Shown here piece after piece: positions 17,813 through 26,771 of a DNA stretch of 34,997 nucleotides (position 1 is the stretch's first letter; every line of letters begins with the position of its first letter). The notes under the pieces were generated by a model, which did no database searches, was not told where the DNA came from, and saw only the letters and a list, made by a program, of their open reading frames with translations. Source of the DNA: Prochlorococcus sp. AG-409-P03 (GTDB taxonomy: Bacteria > Cyanobacteriota > Cyanobacteriia > PCC-6307 > Cyanobiaceae). The translations under genes were made by a program, and so were the position numbers. The DNA lies in assembly GCA_003215295.1 (NCBI GenBank), contig QCKN01000010.1, positions 1-34,997 on the forward strand. Reading direction: 5' to 3'.

Positions 17813-17938
17813 TGAGAGGGGCTTCTGACCAAAGCCTGCTCTAGTAGAAACTGTAAATGAGGGAGAGTACGTAATAGAAAGTAGGATTTTTATTTTCCTA
17901 AATTATACATACCTAATGCATGCATGATTCTTGAACCT

Positions 17939-18841
17939 TTAGTGGAGTTTTTTCTTCTCCTCAATAAGTCTATGAATAATAGGAGTAAGAATTAGCTCCA
18001 TTGCAAAGCCCATTTTCCCACCATTAACAACGATACTTGTGGGACTTGACATGAACGAATCATGAATCATACCTAAAAGGTCTTGAAAGTCAATTCCCCA
18101 CTTCTCTCTAGCACCTTTCCTGAAATGGATAATGACAAAGCTTTCATCTGGGGTGGGAATATTTCTGCAGATAAAAGGGTTGGAAGTGTCTATTGTTGGA
18201 ACCCTCTGAAAATTAATGTCCGTTTTACTGAATTGAGGACAGATGTGATTTATGTAGTCAGGCATTCTTCGTAAGATCGTATCCACAATAGTTTCAGCTG
18301 TGTAACCTCGCTCTGCATTATCTCTATGGATCTTTTGAATCCACTCAAGATTCGTTATTGGAACAACTCCGACAAGTAAATCGGCAGCGGCAGCGACATT
18401 GTAGTTTTCTCCTACTACTCCTCCATGAAGGCCTTCATAGAAAAGCAAGTCGGTGCCGCTCGGAATTTTTTCCCAAGGGGTGAATTGACCGGGGGACAGA
18501 TCTGTCCCAAGGCGGGCATTATGCTCTTGTGCCTCTTCTGGACTATGGAGGTAATAGCGCTTTTCCCCTCCACCGGTTGTTCCATAGGTAAGAAAAAGCT
18601 CTTCGAGTTTGTCAAATAGATTTGCTTCTGGTCCGAAGTGGGAAAAATTTTCTCCTTTAGCCAGTGCATCTGCCATTGCCTGCTTCATAGGCATCCTTTC
18701 GAATCGGTGATAGCTGTCTCCCTCAACTACAGCTGGGACGATGTTCTCTCGGGCAAATATGTGCTCGAAGGCTCTTTTGACAGTACTGGTTCCGGCTCCG
18801 GAGGATCCAGTTACGGCTACGACCGGGTGACGCTTCGACAT
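17939..18841 (-). CDS. prk: Phosphoribulokinase, class I (proteobacterial-like) type
   Basis: Phosphorylates ribulose 5-phosphate to ribulose 1,5-bisphosphate, the step that supplies Rubisco. The 300-residue product has the P-loop GSSGAGTST (12-20), GDSYHRFERMPMK, SHFGPEANLFDKLEELF, LLFYEGLHGGVV, and NLEWIQKIHRDNAERGYTAE. Length and motifs resemble the class I enzymes of Rhodobacter-type bacteria (about 290 residues). They do not resemble the class II enzymes of plants and other cyanobacteria, and I see none of the class II N-terminal regulatory cysteine arrangement (GCGKST loop). The start is ATG at 18841, 96 bases downstream of leuB. Confidence 0.92.
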   Translation of the reverse strand: MSKRHPVVAVTGSSGAGTSTVKRAFEHIFARENIVPAVVEGDSYHRFERMPMKQAMADALAKGENFSHFGPEANLFDKLEELFLTYGTTGGGEKRYYLHSPEEAQEHNARLGTDLSPGQFTPWEKIPSGTDLLFYEGLHGGVVGENYNVAAAADLLVGVVPITNLEWIQKIHRDNAERGYTAETIVDTILRRMPDYINHICPQFSKTDINFQRVPTIDTSNPFICRNIPTPDESFVIIHFRKGAREKWGIDFQDLLGMIHDSFMSSPTSIVVNGGKMGFAMELILTPIIHRLIEEKKKLH

Positions 18842-18937
18842 CGACGCTCTTTATAGATCACAAGATTTTCGCAGGTCGCCTGGCACTGTGAGCAACTATT
18901 CAGCTCAGACTTATGCGTTTTTAAGGGTTTTAGTTAT

Positions 18938-20011
18938 TTAGAAGCTATTTAGGATGCGATTTCCAATTTCTGAACAACTCAATTCAGTGCATCCCTCACA
19001 CATAAGATCCACAGTTCTGTAGCCAGAATCTAAAACGTTTTCGACAGCTTGCTCTAGAGCATCTGCAGCTGGAGATTCGTTCAGGCCAATTCTTAGCATC
19101 ATTGCGGCAGATAGAATCATTGCCATTGGATTTGCTTTGTTTTGTCCTGCAAGATCTGGAGCAGATCCATGAACAGGTTCAAAAAGCCCTGGTCCGTTTG
19201 AACTTAATGAAGCAGAGGGAAGCATTCCTATTGAGCCAGTAAGCATTGCTGCTTCGTCGCTAAGAATGTCTCCAAAGAGATTCCCAGTGAGAATGACGTC
19301 AAATTCTCCAGGGCTTCGAACAAGTTGCATCGCTGCATTGTCAATGTATAAATGACTCAAATTGATATCTGAATAATCTTTTGACATCAGCTCTACTCGT
19401 TCACGCCATAGTTGGCTGACATCAAGAACATTTGCTTTATCAACAGAGCAGACCTTGAGTTTTCTTTCTCTTGCTAGATCAAATGCAAGTTTCGCAATGC
19501 AATCAATTTCTTTAGAGGAGTAACTCATAGTATTAAAAGCTCTTTCTCCATCGGCTCCTTCAATGCGGCCTTTGGGTTTCCCAAAATAGATACCACTAGT
19601 TAACTCTCTAACGACTATTAGATCTACTTCTTTAATTACATCAGACTTAAGAGTACTTGCCTCTATGAGGGACTTTCTTATTTTGACTGGCCGAAGATTT
19701 GCATAAAGATTTAAGCCTTCTCTTAGAGCAAGGAGTCCAGTTTCAGGCCTTTGCTCTCTTGGAAGCGTGTCATAAACAGGGGCTCCGATTGCGGCAAGAA
19801 GTACAGCATCAGAACGTTTGCAAGACTCTAAAGTGGCTTCAGGGAGTGGGGTGCCACCAGACTCAATAGCTGAGCCTCCTATTTTTTGCTCTTCAAATGA
19901 AAGTTTGAAGTTGAATTGGCCACTGACCTTTTCAAGCAACCGTTTTGTGATTGAGGTGATTTCTGGGCCAATACCATCTCCAGGGAGCAGGACTATGTGA
20001 TGCTGCCGCAT
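18938..20011 (-). CDS. leuB: 3-Isopropylmalate dehydrogenase
   Basis: Oxidatively decarboxylates 3-isopropylmalate with NAD+ in leucine synthesis. The 357-residue product shows [12 protein letters not shown] at the start, [32 protein letters not shown] (about 131-148), the catalytic Lys in [41 protein letters not shown] (metal Asp pair) and [19 protein letters not shown]. These are all standard. The start is ATG at 20011. It follows lpxD by 33 bases on the minus strand. Confidence 0.96.
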   Translation of the reverse strand: MRQHHIVLLPGDGIGPEITSITKRLLEKVSGQFNFKLSFEEQKIGGSAIESGGTPLPEATLESCKRSDAVLLAAIGAPVYDTLPREQRPETGLLALREGLNLYANLRPVKIRKSLIEASTLKSDVIKEVDLIVVRELTSGIYFGKPKGRIEGADGERAFNTMSYSSKEIDCIAKLAFDLARERKLKVCSVDKANVLDVSQLWRERVELMSKDYSDINLSHLYIDNAAMQLVRSPGEFDVILTGNLFGDILSDEAAMLTGSIGMLPSASLSSNGPGLFEPVHGSAPDLAGQNKANPMAMILSAAMMLRIGLNESPAADALEQAVENVLDSGYRTVDLMCEGCTELSCSEIGNRILNSF

Positions 20012-20044
20012 TAAAACCCCTTAATTGGATAGTTATTGTTGAGA

Positions 20045-21088
20045 TTACCTAGATGCATCTCGATTTAAGTCTTTTAGAGATTTTGCTATCTCTGGTAGCC
20101 GTCTGAAGGTTGCTGAGCAACGAAGCCATAAGCGATTAGGTATTGCAGGGAAACCACTAATTACTTCCCCAGGAGCAATGTCAGTATGTATTCCGCATTT
20201 TGAGCTTGCGATTACACCTGAACCAACCTCAACTCGATTTGCTACGCCAACTTGTCCTGCGAGAATGACTCCATTACCTATTTTTGCTCCTCCTGCAACC
20301 CCTACTTGAGAAGCCATTGCACAGCCTTTGCCGATAGTTACTCCATGTCCTATTTGTACAAGGTTATCTATTTTTGTACCTTCTCCTATTCGCGTCTCTC
20401 CTACCGCTGGTCTGTCAATGGATGAGCTACATCCGATTTCAACTAGGTCTTCAATAATTACTACACCAGTTTGAGGCATCTTTGTCCAGCCTCCCTTGGT
20501 GGGAACAAAACCAAAACCTTCTGATCCAATAACTGCATTCGAATGAATTACACACTTTTTACCGATCGATGATTTTCGATGAACAACAGAATTGGCATGA
20601 AGCTCGCTTCCTTCTCCAATTACTACTCCTTCGTAAATCACGACTCCTGGATGAATAACGCAATTTGCTTTTATTACACTTCCCTTATCAATAAATACAT
20701 GTGCGCCTATATGAACCCCCTCTTCTAATTGGACATCTGCCTCTATTACAGCTGATGGGTGAACTCCAGCGTTAGGGATGGTTTTGGGATTTAGTATTTC
20801 TAGAGCTTCTGCAAAGCCAAGTCGTGGGTTTGTAAATGTAGCCCAAGCTATTCCTCTTTCTTGGGCTTTTGTTTTTAGATTATCTTCACTTGGTATTAGA
20901 ACAGCGCCTGCGTTGGTAGTACTAAGTTGTCCTGAAAGGTGACTTATTTTCTCGAGAAAACTTAGTTGGCTCTGAGTTGCCTTTTCAAGAGATGCTCCAT
21001 TATTTATCTCAGGGTCATTCCCTAGCTGGTGATCTTGAAGCCCAGCGTTTCCTTTTTCTAGAGAGGAAATTAATTGGCTGAAACGCAT
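20045..21088 (-). CDS. lpxD: UDP-3-O-acylglucosamine N-acyltransferase
   Basis: Adds the second acyl chain to UDP-3-O-acyl-glucosamine in lipid A synthesis. The 347-residue product has an N-terminal uridine-binding domain ending near [19 protein letters not shown] long left-handed beta-helix of hexapeptide repeats follows ([25 protein letters not shown] and similar, about 105-310), with the catalytic His in the [12 protein letters not shown] turn, and a C-terminal helical tail. lpxD implies an outer membrane with lipid A-type anchors. The start is ATG at 21088, 55 bases after proB; a 12-base palindrome lies in that gap. Confidence 0.94.
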   Translation of the reverse strand: MRFSQLISSLEKGNAGLQDHQLGNDPEINNGASLEKATQSQLSFLEKISHLSGQLSTTNAGAVLIPSEDNLKTKAQERGIAWATFTNPRLGFAEALEILNPKTIPNAGVHPSAVIEADVQLEEGVHIGAHVFIDKGSVIKANCVIHPGVVIYEGVVIGEGSELHANSVVHRKSSIGKKCVIHSNAVIGSEGFGFVPTKGGWTKMPQTGVVIIEDLVEIGCSSSIDRPAVGETRIGEGTKIDNLVQIGHGVTIGKGCAMASQVGVAGGAKIGNGVILAGQVGVANRVEVGSGVIASSKCGIHTDIAPGEVISGFPAIPNRLWLRCSATFRRLPEIAKSLKDLNRDASR

Positions 21089-21107
21089 GAAAGAAAAGGT
21101 TTTGCGA

Positions 21108-21119
21108 GATCGTACGATC
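21108..21119. promoter_or_regulatory. 12-base perfect palindrome between proB and lpxD
   Basis: GATCGTACGATC reads the same on both strands and lies 19 bases upstream of the lpxD start, inside a 55-base gap. It could be an operator, part of a short hairpin in the lpxD leader, or chance. No T-run follows it on either strand. Confidence 0.3.
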
Positions 21120-21143
21120 GTTTCTTGTTTAGGTGAGACATCC

Positions 21144-22223
21144 TTATGTAATTACAAGGACGTCTCTATGAATTACAACAGGAGAGCGATCAGAATCTAA
21201 TGAACTTTTTAGGGCATTAGTAAGGGATTCACTACTTAGTGAAGTAATTCCTCTGGCGATTTCTTGCCCTTCTGGGTTGAGAATTCTTACAGCTTCATTG
21301 CTGGCAAAGCTCCCATCAATGTTCTGGATCCCTACTAGCAAAAGTGATGCTCCTCTGCTTTTTATTGCTTCGCAAGCCCCTGAGTCAAGATAGATATTCC
21401 CTAACGGCTTTAAAGCATGGGCCAACCAACTTTTGCGATTTTTCATAGGTTTAGGATCAGGGTGAAATACTGTTCCACCTCTTTCCCCTCTTAGAAGCTC
21501 CTCGAGCTTGTGGGAGTCTCTGCCATCAGCAAGATGAACGGTAATTCCACTGGCTGTAGCGATGCGAGCTGCTGAAAGCTTTGTTTTTATTCCCCCAGTT
21601 CCCCAGTTACCTAGATACTGAGTGTCTTCTTCAGGAGTTTTTAATAGATTTGGATAATGTACATCTGATATTGGTTTTGCTTTAGCATCAACCTTTGGAT
21701 CCGATGAGTAAAGCTGATCAACATCTGTTAGCAAAATTAATTGATCTGCCTCAACAGCTATCGCAACCAGAGCGGAAAGAGTATCGTTGTCTCCATACCT
21801 TAACTCTTCATCAGATAAAGCGTCATTTTCATTTATTACAGGAAGAACGTCCCATTCCAGTAGCTTTTTTAGTGTATTTGATGCATTTCGATAATTTTTT
21901 CTAGAGCTAAGATCTGCTCTCGTAAGTAATATTTGCGCAACGTTAAAATTATGAGCTTTCATTGCTTTTTCATATAGGCCCATAAGATGACCTTGACCTA
22001 CAGCAGCGGAAGCTTGTAATTCTATTAGATCTTCAGGCCGATTCTTAATCTTCAGTTGAATGCAACCTAGGCCAACAGCACCACTTGTAACAAGAATTAC
22101 TTGATCTCCTCTTTCTTTACTAGCTGCTATACAAGAACAATAACTTTGAATCACTTGAGCAGTTGAGCTTCCCTTAGAGCCTCGAAGCAGGCTCGTTCCT
22201 ACTTTTATAACCCAACGTGTCAT
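21144..22223 (-). CDS. proB: Glutamate 5-kinase
   Basis: Phosphorylates glutamate to glutamyl 5-phosphate, the first step of proline synthesis, normally feedback-inhibited by proline. The 359-residue product has the amino-acid kinase domain: [11 protein letters not shown] at the start, [48 protein letters not shown] and [21 protein letters not shown]-terminal PUA domain follows (about 270-359). The start is ATG at 22223, two bases after the yqeG stop, so it closes a tight run of five minus-strand genes. Confidence 0.96.
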   Translation of the reverse strand: MTRWVIKVGTSLLRGSKGSSTAQVIQSYCSCIAASKERGDQVILVTSGAVGLGCIQLKIKNRPEDLIELQASAAVGQGHLMGLYEKAMKAHNFNVAQILLTRADLSSRKNYRNASNTLKKLLEWDVLPVINENDALSDEELRYGDNDTLSALVAIAVEADQLILLTDVDQLYSSDPKVDAKAKPISDVHYPNLLKTPEEDTQYLGNWGTGGIKTKLSAARIATASGITVHLADGRDSHKLEELLRGERGGTVFHPDPKPMKNRKSWLAHALKPLGNIYLDSGACEAIKSRGASLLLVGIQNIDGSFASNEAVRILNPEGQEIARGITSLSSESLTNALKSSLDSDRSPVVIHRDVLVIT

Positions 22224-22225
22224 GG

Positions 22226-22738
22226 TTAGAAAACTCCAAGAAGTTTAGACATTGATTGCTCTAGTTTTTGTACGTTGTAGCTCTTTTGAGCAATGCCAGT
22301 TGATCCAATTGGCCTTACTAAAGTTGTATATAAACCTAGTCTATTCCCTGCAAGTACGTCAGTAAAGATTCTATCTCCAATAATTGCGATCTGGTTGGAT
22401 GGCAATTGAAATTCTTTTATTACTTTGATTAAAGCCCTCCTTGAGGGCTTTGCTGCTCCATAGCTAAATCCTATTGCTAATTGTTCTGCAACAGCTTCAA
22501 TCCGCCTTTTTGAAGGATTATTACTTAGTAAATGGATTGAGAAGTGATTTTTGGCTATAGAAACCCAATCTTTTACAGATTTGTGCAAGAGTATTTCCCG
22601 CCTTGGTAAAAGAGTTCCATCTACATCTAAAACAAGAGCTTTTAACTTCCTTTCTAGGAAGTGTTTAATTGGTAAATGACTAACTATTAAACCAGTATCC
22701 CAATCTGGGGTAAGGAGATTTGATGAAATTAGTCTGAT
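22226..22738 (-). CDS. yqeG: YqeG-family HAD phosphatase with a non-NTG start
   Basis: HAD-superfamily phosphatase; relatives include mitochondrial phosphatidylglycerophosphate phosphatases. The sequence shows the nucleophile motif [13 protein letters not shown], then [24 protein letters not shown] and [15 protein letters not shown]. The first NTG codon in frame is a TTG at 22588, after the catalytic DVDGT, so the true start must be upstream. From there back to the in-frame stop at 22753 there is no ATG, GTG, TTG or CTG. Candidates are ATC at 22738, which has a GAGGAG site 8 bases before it and gives 170 residues, and ATT at 22729, which gives 167. Both overlap the end of the DUF3727 gene, so coupling is likely. 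Confidence 0.85.
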   Translation of the reverse strand: MRLISSNLLTPDWDTGLIVSHLPIKHFLERKLKALVLDVDGTLLPRREILLHKSVKDWVSIAKNHFSIHLLSNNPSKRRIEAVAEQLAIGFSYGAAKPSRRALIKVIKEFQLPSNQIAIIGDRIFTDVLAGNRLGLYTTLVRPIGSTGIAQKSYNVQKLEQSMSKLLGVF

Positions 22739-23271
22739 AGTTCTTTCTCCTCAATCTCGTTTTCTATAAGGGGTTGAATCTTGTCAAACTCTTCACCTTC
22801 GACGAGAATAGCTTGCCCCTCATTCAACTTCCCTACAATAAAAAATGGATCAAGAGGTATGTAGAGGCCAAACTCTTCTTCTTCTACTCTAAAGTTAATA
22901 AGAAGTTCATAGGTTTCGGAATCGTCGTCAACTTCATCTTCTTCGAGTTCATCAGGGTCAGGTTCGTCAAGTTCTCCTGTAACTGTAAGAGTTACAGCTG
23001 AACGAATAAGAGTTAAGTCATGCTCTTTTAATACAAGATCAGCAACCGCAAGAATGGGCTCACTGCTTGAAATGGTTTCAATAAGCTCGGGGTCTCCTTC
23101 TTCCAATAACTTGAATAACGAAACTGGTGTATCTACAGGTGTTAATAGAGCGTAGTCAGTGCCGTCAATGGGTATTAACTGCTCAAGGAAACAGAGCAGG
23201 GCACTGCCATTGCGATCTCTTATTAAGAGGGTTGGCACTTCGCCATTGGGGTTTGATCGTTCTGCAGACAT
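22729..23271 (-). CDS. DUF3727 family protein
   Basis: A cyanobacterial and plastid family of unknown biochemical role. From ATG 23271 the product is 180 residues. The first half (TLLIRDRNGSALLCFLEQLIPIDGTDYALLTPVDTPV) is the typical N-terminal block. A very acidic linker follows (DEPDPDELEEDEVDDDSE, about 105-122), then the DUF3727 domain with VEEEEFGLYIPLDPFFIVGKL. An ATG at 23304 in the same frame would add 11 residues and overlap ruvX by 14 bases; either start is possible. It sits between ruvX and yqeG with overlaps on one or both sides. Confidence 0.85.
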   Translation of the reverse strand: MSAERSNPNGEVPTLLIRDRNGSALLCFLEQLIPIDGTDYALLTPVDTPVSLFKLLEEGDPELIETISSSEPILAVADLVLKEHDLTLIRSAVTLTVTGELDEPDPDELEEDEVDDDSETYELLINFRVEEEEFGLYIPLDPFFIVGKLNEGQAILVEGEEFDKIQPLIENEIEEKELSD

Positions 23272-23290
23272 TTTGTTATGTCGTTCTTTA

Positions 23291-23779
23291 TCAGGATCCT
23301 GCATTGCAGTTCAATTGAGTGGGTTGATAGGTCGCTGTTTGGATCGGTTTAAGCTCAGGCCCTTCATTTAGCCATTGTTCAAGAATTAAGGCGGCGGATT
23401 CACTGTCTAGTTGACCTGTACGGTCATTATGCAGGTTGTTTTTTTCTGCTGCTGTCCAGCTCGTGCTGTGCTCGTTGACCCAAGCAAGAGGCAAGTTCAG
23501 AGAATTTGCAATTCTCTCTCCGTATTTTATGCAATGTTTTGCCTGTTTAGTAAATAGCCCATTATCGTCTAAGGGTATTCCTATGATTAGGCCTTCAACT
23601 GATCTTTTCTGGCAATGAAATTGAAATTTCTTTAGGTCATCAATAAAACCTTTTCTGATTATTGCGGGCAGTATTGTGATAGTAATACCAAGAGGGTCGC
23701 AGCCTGCTAATCCAACCCTTTTATGCCCAATGTCGATGCTTAGAACTGATCTAGGTTGTGGTTTGCTTAGAGGTTTCAC
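23291..23779 (-). CDS. ruvX: RuvX/YqgF-type Holliday junction resolvase-like nuclease
   Basis: RNase H-fold family linked to 16S rRNA 5' end maturation and proposed as a Holliday junction resolvase. The 162-residue product shows the first catalytic motif SIDIGHKRVGLAGCD, the central IIGIPLDDNG, WVNEHSTSWTAAE, and the late catalytic DSESAALILEQWL. These are standard features at normal length. The start is GTG at 23779, overlapping the upstream GNAT-like gene's stop by 4 bases (GTGA). Confidence 0.92.
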   Translation of the reverse strand: MKPLSKPQPRSVLSIDIGHKRVGLAGCDPLGITITILPAIIRKGFIDDLKKFQFHCQKRSVEGLIIGIPLDDNGLFTKQAKHCIKYGERIANSLNLPLAWVNEHSTSWTAAEKNNLHNDRTGQLDSESAALILEQWLNEGPELKPIQTATYQPTQLNCNAGS

Positions 23780-24819
23780 CTTGGCTCAAGACTTGGTGTG
23801 GGTAATGGGGGACTTTGAGGATTGAGCTTGCCAAGCATTGTTTCTAAACTTCTTACAGGCATCAAGTTCATATTGTCTTGACGTCGCCAAAGTGTTCTAC
23901 CTAAAAGTAAGGTCTCATTTTTCACTTCCCACCCAATATTTTGAAGTAATTTGTTTAGCTTGACATCTTCACTTGCAGTTTCAACAAGGAAACCTTCTTT
24001 GTATTGCTGTAAGCCATTTAAAACTATTGGAATGGCATCTGTCAGCCTTTGATCCCATAAAATATCTCTTAAAAGCTCTACGGAGTTGTGGCTTCCATTT
24101 CCCGTAGATTCAACTAGTCCTGCTATAGCAGAGAATTCTGTAGGATTTTGTGAAACAAGTACCCCAGTCGATGGGTTGCTTTGAGAAATAAGATCTTTTA
24201 CTTGTCTATCTTGAATACTTCTAAGATGACCTGATTCACCTGCCTGTTCTAATTTGAGTAGAAGTGAGGCGTTATTCTCATTGATTTCTTGCCATTCTAA
24301 TTCTGAAGGTAGAGAGGTTAACTGTTTGGAGCTTGCTCCACTTGATTTTTCTGAGTAACTCCAGACTGTGAAGAGTTTTAGTGGTTGGAATCCCAGTTCT
24401 CTGGCTAGGGATATTTGCTCTGAGTCAGTGGCTGGACAGCGGAGTAACCAGCTTTTAGAGCGTATGTTGTCAAGTCTTAGGGCTGTTTGAAGTAGAGAAT
24501 GGGTTATTTCTCTTCGAGTGCTTTTTGTTGGCTCAGATAATAATTCTGGCAAATTAACAAACCAACAACTTCCTCGATGGTTAGATGGTCTTAAGACTAA
24601 AAATGCGATTGGCTTTTCGTTCTCTAGGGCAATCAGGCACGCAGGCATGCTTGTTGGTAGGAGGCCTGGGAAATGTCTTTCTGCTTTGCCTATCCAGCTT
24701 TTAAATAGCAATTGATGCAACCAGCCCAGTCGACTGTCTTGCTTCAATGAAGCAAGACTAGAGAAGTGAGTCGCTTTTAGCGACTCCACACGAAGGTGGC
24801 CATTGCTTGCCTCAATCAA
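23776..24819 (-). CDS. GNAT-like protein, probably picocyanobacterial
   Basis: I do not recognise a named family. The 347-residue product has features resembling acetyltransferases: ACLIALENEKPIAFLVLRP in the first third, then LLQTALRLDNIRSKSWLLRCPATDSEQISLARELGFQPLKLFTVWSY, which reads like the end of a GNAT fold. A second half follows with a similar layout (VLVSQNPTEFSAIAGLVES ... LLQNIGWEVKNETLLLGRTLWR). The double arrangement suggests two tandem GNAT-like units. The start is TTG at 24819; a GTG at 24789 is an alternative. Its stop overlaps ruvX, so it is first in a tight ruvX-DUF3727-yqeG-proB run. Confidence 0.7.
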   Translation of the reverse strand: MIEASNGHLRVESLKATHFSSLASLKQDSRLGWLHQLLFKSWIGKAERHFPGLLPTSMPACLIALENEKPIAFLVLRPSNHRGSCWFVNLPELLSEPTKSTRREITHSLLQTALRLDNIRSKSWLLRCPATDSEQISLARELGFQPLKLFTVWSYSEKSSGASSKQLTSLPSELEWQEINENNASLLLKLEQAGESGHLRSIQDRQVKDLISQSNPSTGVLVSQNPTEFSAIAGLVESTGNGSHNSVELLRDILWDQRLTDAIPIVLNGLQQYKEGFLVETASEDVKLNKLLQNIGWEVKNETLLLGRTLWRRQDNMNLMPVRSLETMLGKLNPQSPPLPTPSLEPR

Positions 24820-24876
24820 GCTGATTCCATGATTCTTTTGCTAAATCTATCTACCCCAGACGATTTTGCTTTCTTT

Positions 24877-26046
24877 TTATTTTGATGGCCTTACCAATAC
24901 GATTGGTGTGCGTTGATTTGCATTGCCTGCTGGGTTGTGATTTAGAGCCTTTCTTAGGATTTTCTTATTACATTGCTTACTTGACGCAAGAATTTTTACT
25001 CGTCCTAGATCGTTAACATCAACAACAGCAACAGATATTCCAAGTTGTTCTGCGGCTTTATCACAGAAATCTTTGGCTTTTACAGGTCCAAGAACAATTG
25101 TTTGGTCATAAGGAGGAGTGGTCCCTGTGATGTCATCTATTAACCTTGCTTGCTCACCAGCGAGACGATAAAAAAGTCCCTTGATTCCAATTATCTTTCC
25201 GATACTTCCTAATACCCAAGAAACTATTACCCTTGAAGGTCCTACGATATCAATTAAAGATTGAAGACCACAAGCTGTGGCAAGGCTACTTGTTGGATGG
25301 AATGCACGACATAAGTTTCTAGCAATAAAGTTTGGAACTACCGATTCTGGGTTGTGATAACGCCCTTGCATTATTGCTAAAGGTGTTTCTCCAATTGTCA
25401 AGATGTCTCCCGGTTGAACTAATTGTGATGCGTATCTATTAATTACTCCTAGACTGTCATCTAATGCGCCAAGCATATGTGTTTTTATTGGAAGGAGTTG
25501 GTATTGATCATGAGCCTGAAAATATGCTTTCGGTGGGGTTAGTGGTTGAGGAGAGTCAATAGGTATTACTAACCCTTCCCGGCGTTTTAATAGGCCAAAT
25601 GGCCCATAATTAATCCAGTTGATGTCTAGCCATATATTTTCCACGGCAGATGTTGCATTATTAGTCCCACTGTCTTCAAGGTGAAGATTAATTAGAGCTT
25701 TTGTACTCTTTCTACTTTTAACGATATATGCTTGCCAATATCCATCTGTTCTGGACTCTTCATCGGGGTGCTTGGGGGCAATATCTACTTTTACCTCTAT
25801 TTCACTTGTCGCAGTTTTGCCCAATAAAACTGGCGTAACTTGTATTTGAGGAACCATAACTTCCATCCTTTGGTGAGGATTATGGATTTCTAGCCAACCC
25901 TTAACATTGACTCCATTGTCTTTTTCATTTACTTCCCAGCTGTGCGTCCATAGCCGAAGGGGAGAGGAAGGCCTAAGACGATGTTTTATCTCGAGCCAAA
26001 TAAAACTTACTATCGCAACTAGAGATATCAAAATTGGATTTGGCAT
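24877..26046 (-). CDS. CofE/F420-0:gamma-glutamyl ligase-like protein with N-terminal membrane anchor
   Basis: The C-terminal two thirds resemble the F420-0:gamma-glutamyl ligase (CofE) family, notably QPGDILTIGETPLAIMQGRY (about 212-231), LIDDITGTTPPYDQTIVLGP and ISVAVVDVNDLGRVKILASS. The 389-residue product begins with a hydrophobic anchor (PILISLVAIVSFIWLEI) and a domain of about 130 residues that I do not recognise. Cyanobacteria are not known to make F420 by the full canonical route, so this is probably a different ATP- or GTP-independent role or an unknown substrate. The start is ATG at 26046. The gene is 57 bases upstream of the GNAT-like gene. Confidence 0.7.
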   Translation of the reverse strand: MPNPILISLVAIVSFIWLEIKHRLRPSSPLRLWTHSWEVNEKDNGVNVKGWLEIHNPHQRMEVMVPQIQVTPVLLGKTATSEIEVKVDIAPKHPDEESRTDGYWQAYIVKSRKSTKALINLHLEDSGTNNATSAVENIWLDINWINYGPFGLLKRREGLVIPIDSPQPLTPPKAYFQAHDQYQLLPIKTHMLGALDDSLGVINRYASQLVQPGDILTIGETPLAIMQGRYHNPESVVPNFIARNLCRAFHPTSSLATACGLQSLIDIVGPSRVIVSWVLGSIGKIIGIKGLFYRLAGEQARLIDDITGTTPPYDQTIVLGPVKAKDFCDKAAEQLGISVAVVDVNDLGRVKILASSKQCNKKILRKALNHNPAGNANQRTPIVLVRPSK

Positions 26047-26158
26047 TTAGGCAATCCGACCTTATGGTCGTACGCAACATAAAAAGGCTATATGGTTTGA
26101 GCTGAGCAACCAATAAAAAGATACTTCATATGCAAAATTGTTTTTTTTAGTCTTTTTC

Positions 26159-26713
26159 TTACCTTGGATCTGTATAGCCATCTTTTGATGGTTCACTGCT
26201 GTATTCGTTGAAGCTTTTGATTGTGATAGTGAAGTCAGGAGCTTTTAAGCCTGTGGCTGTGCTTATCGCTTGATTAATTGTTTCTATAGGCACTAGCCCT
26301 TCTTTATCTAGAACCACTTCTCCTTCTCCATCGATTACTACTACTTGTGGAATATGGCCATGCCAGTAGTGAGAGGCTTCACTAGGGTCAGTGCTTATGT
26401 TGTCCTGTATCTCGTCAGTTGTTAATGGTAAAAGGTCTATTGAGGATGCCCATAGGAGTTTTATACCAGATACCACAGGAGCAAAAGCCTTGCTAGAAGC
26501 ACTGTCATCTAGATAGAAAACAATGACGCTGGTTCTGTTGTTATCTAATGCTTCGGCAAGGGTACTTTGTGGCGGAACGAGGGATCCATTGCCTGCATAA
26601 ATCGGAAAAATATTGCCGTCATAGCTATCAGTGTCTCTTGCCGCATTTGCGGGTGACGCAAGAGAACCAAGCATGAGAAAAAGACTCAAAATTCCAACTA
26701 GCAGATGAGTCAT
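26159..26713 (-). CDS. Lumenal thioredoxin-like protein, probable photosystem I accumulation factor family
   Basis: The 184-residue product starts with a Sec signal peptide (LLVGILSLFLMLGSLASPANA, cleaved near 24). A thioredoxin-fold domain follows with VIVFYLDDSASSKAFAP in place of the usual CxxC site, and IPQVVVIDGEGEVVLDKEG, which carries the cis-Pro region. No cysteine is present at the active site, so it cannot do thiol exchange in the normal way. I believe it matches a cyanobacterial thylakoid family named for photosystem I accumulation, from memory and without a search. The start is ATG at 26713. It stands alone between the CofE-like and DUF3685 genes. Confidence 0.7.
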   Translation of the reverse strand: MTHLLVGILSLFLMLGSLASPANAARDTDSYDGNIFPIYAGNGSLVPPQSTLAEALDNNRTSVIVFYLDDSASSKAFAPVVSGIKLLWASSIDLLPLTTDEIQDNISTDPSEASHYWHGHIPQVVVIDGEGEVVLDKEGLVPIETINQAISTATGLKAPDFTITIKSFNEYSSEPSKDGYTDPR

Positions 26714-26771
26714 AGGTCTCCTTGGAAATCCAGTTTGCTACTTGGAAGGTGCTTCAACCTTATATGACTCT

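Larger units (their letters stand above)
17548..17938. other. 391-base interval between prk and the prepilin-peptidase-like gene
   Basis: Contains only the doubtful minus-strand ORF (17597-17812) and the candidate promoter at 17785-17812. I saw no tRNA T-arm, no stem-loop with a T-run and no repeat. Confidence 0.5.
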
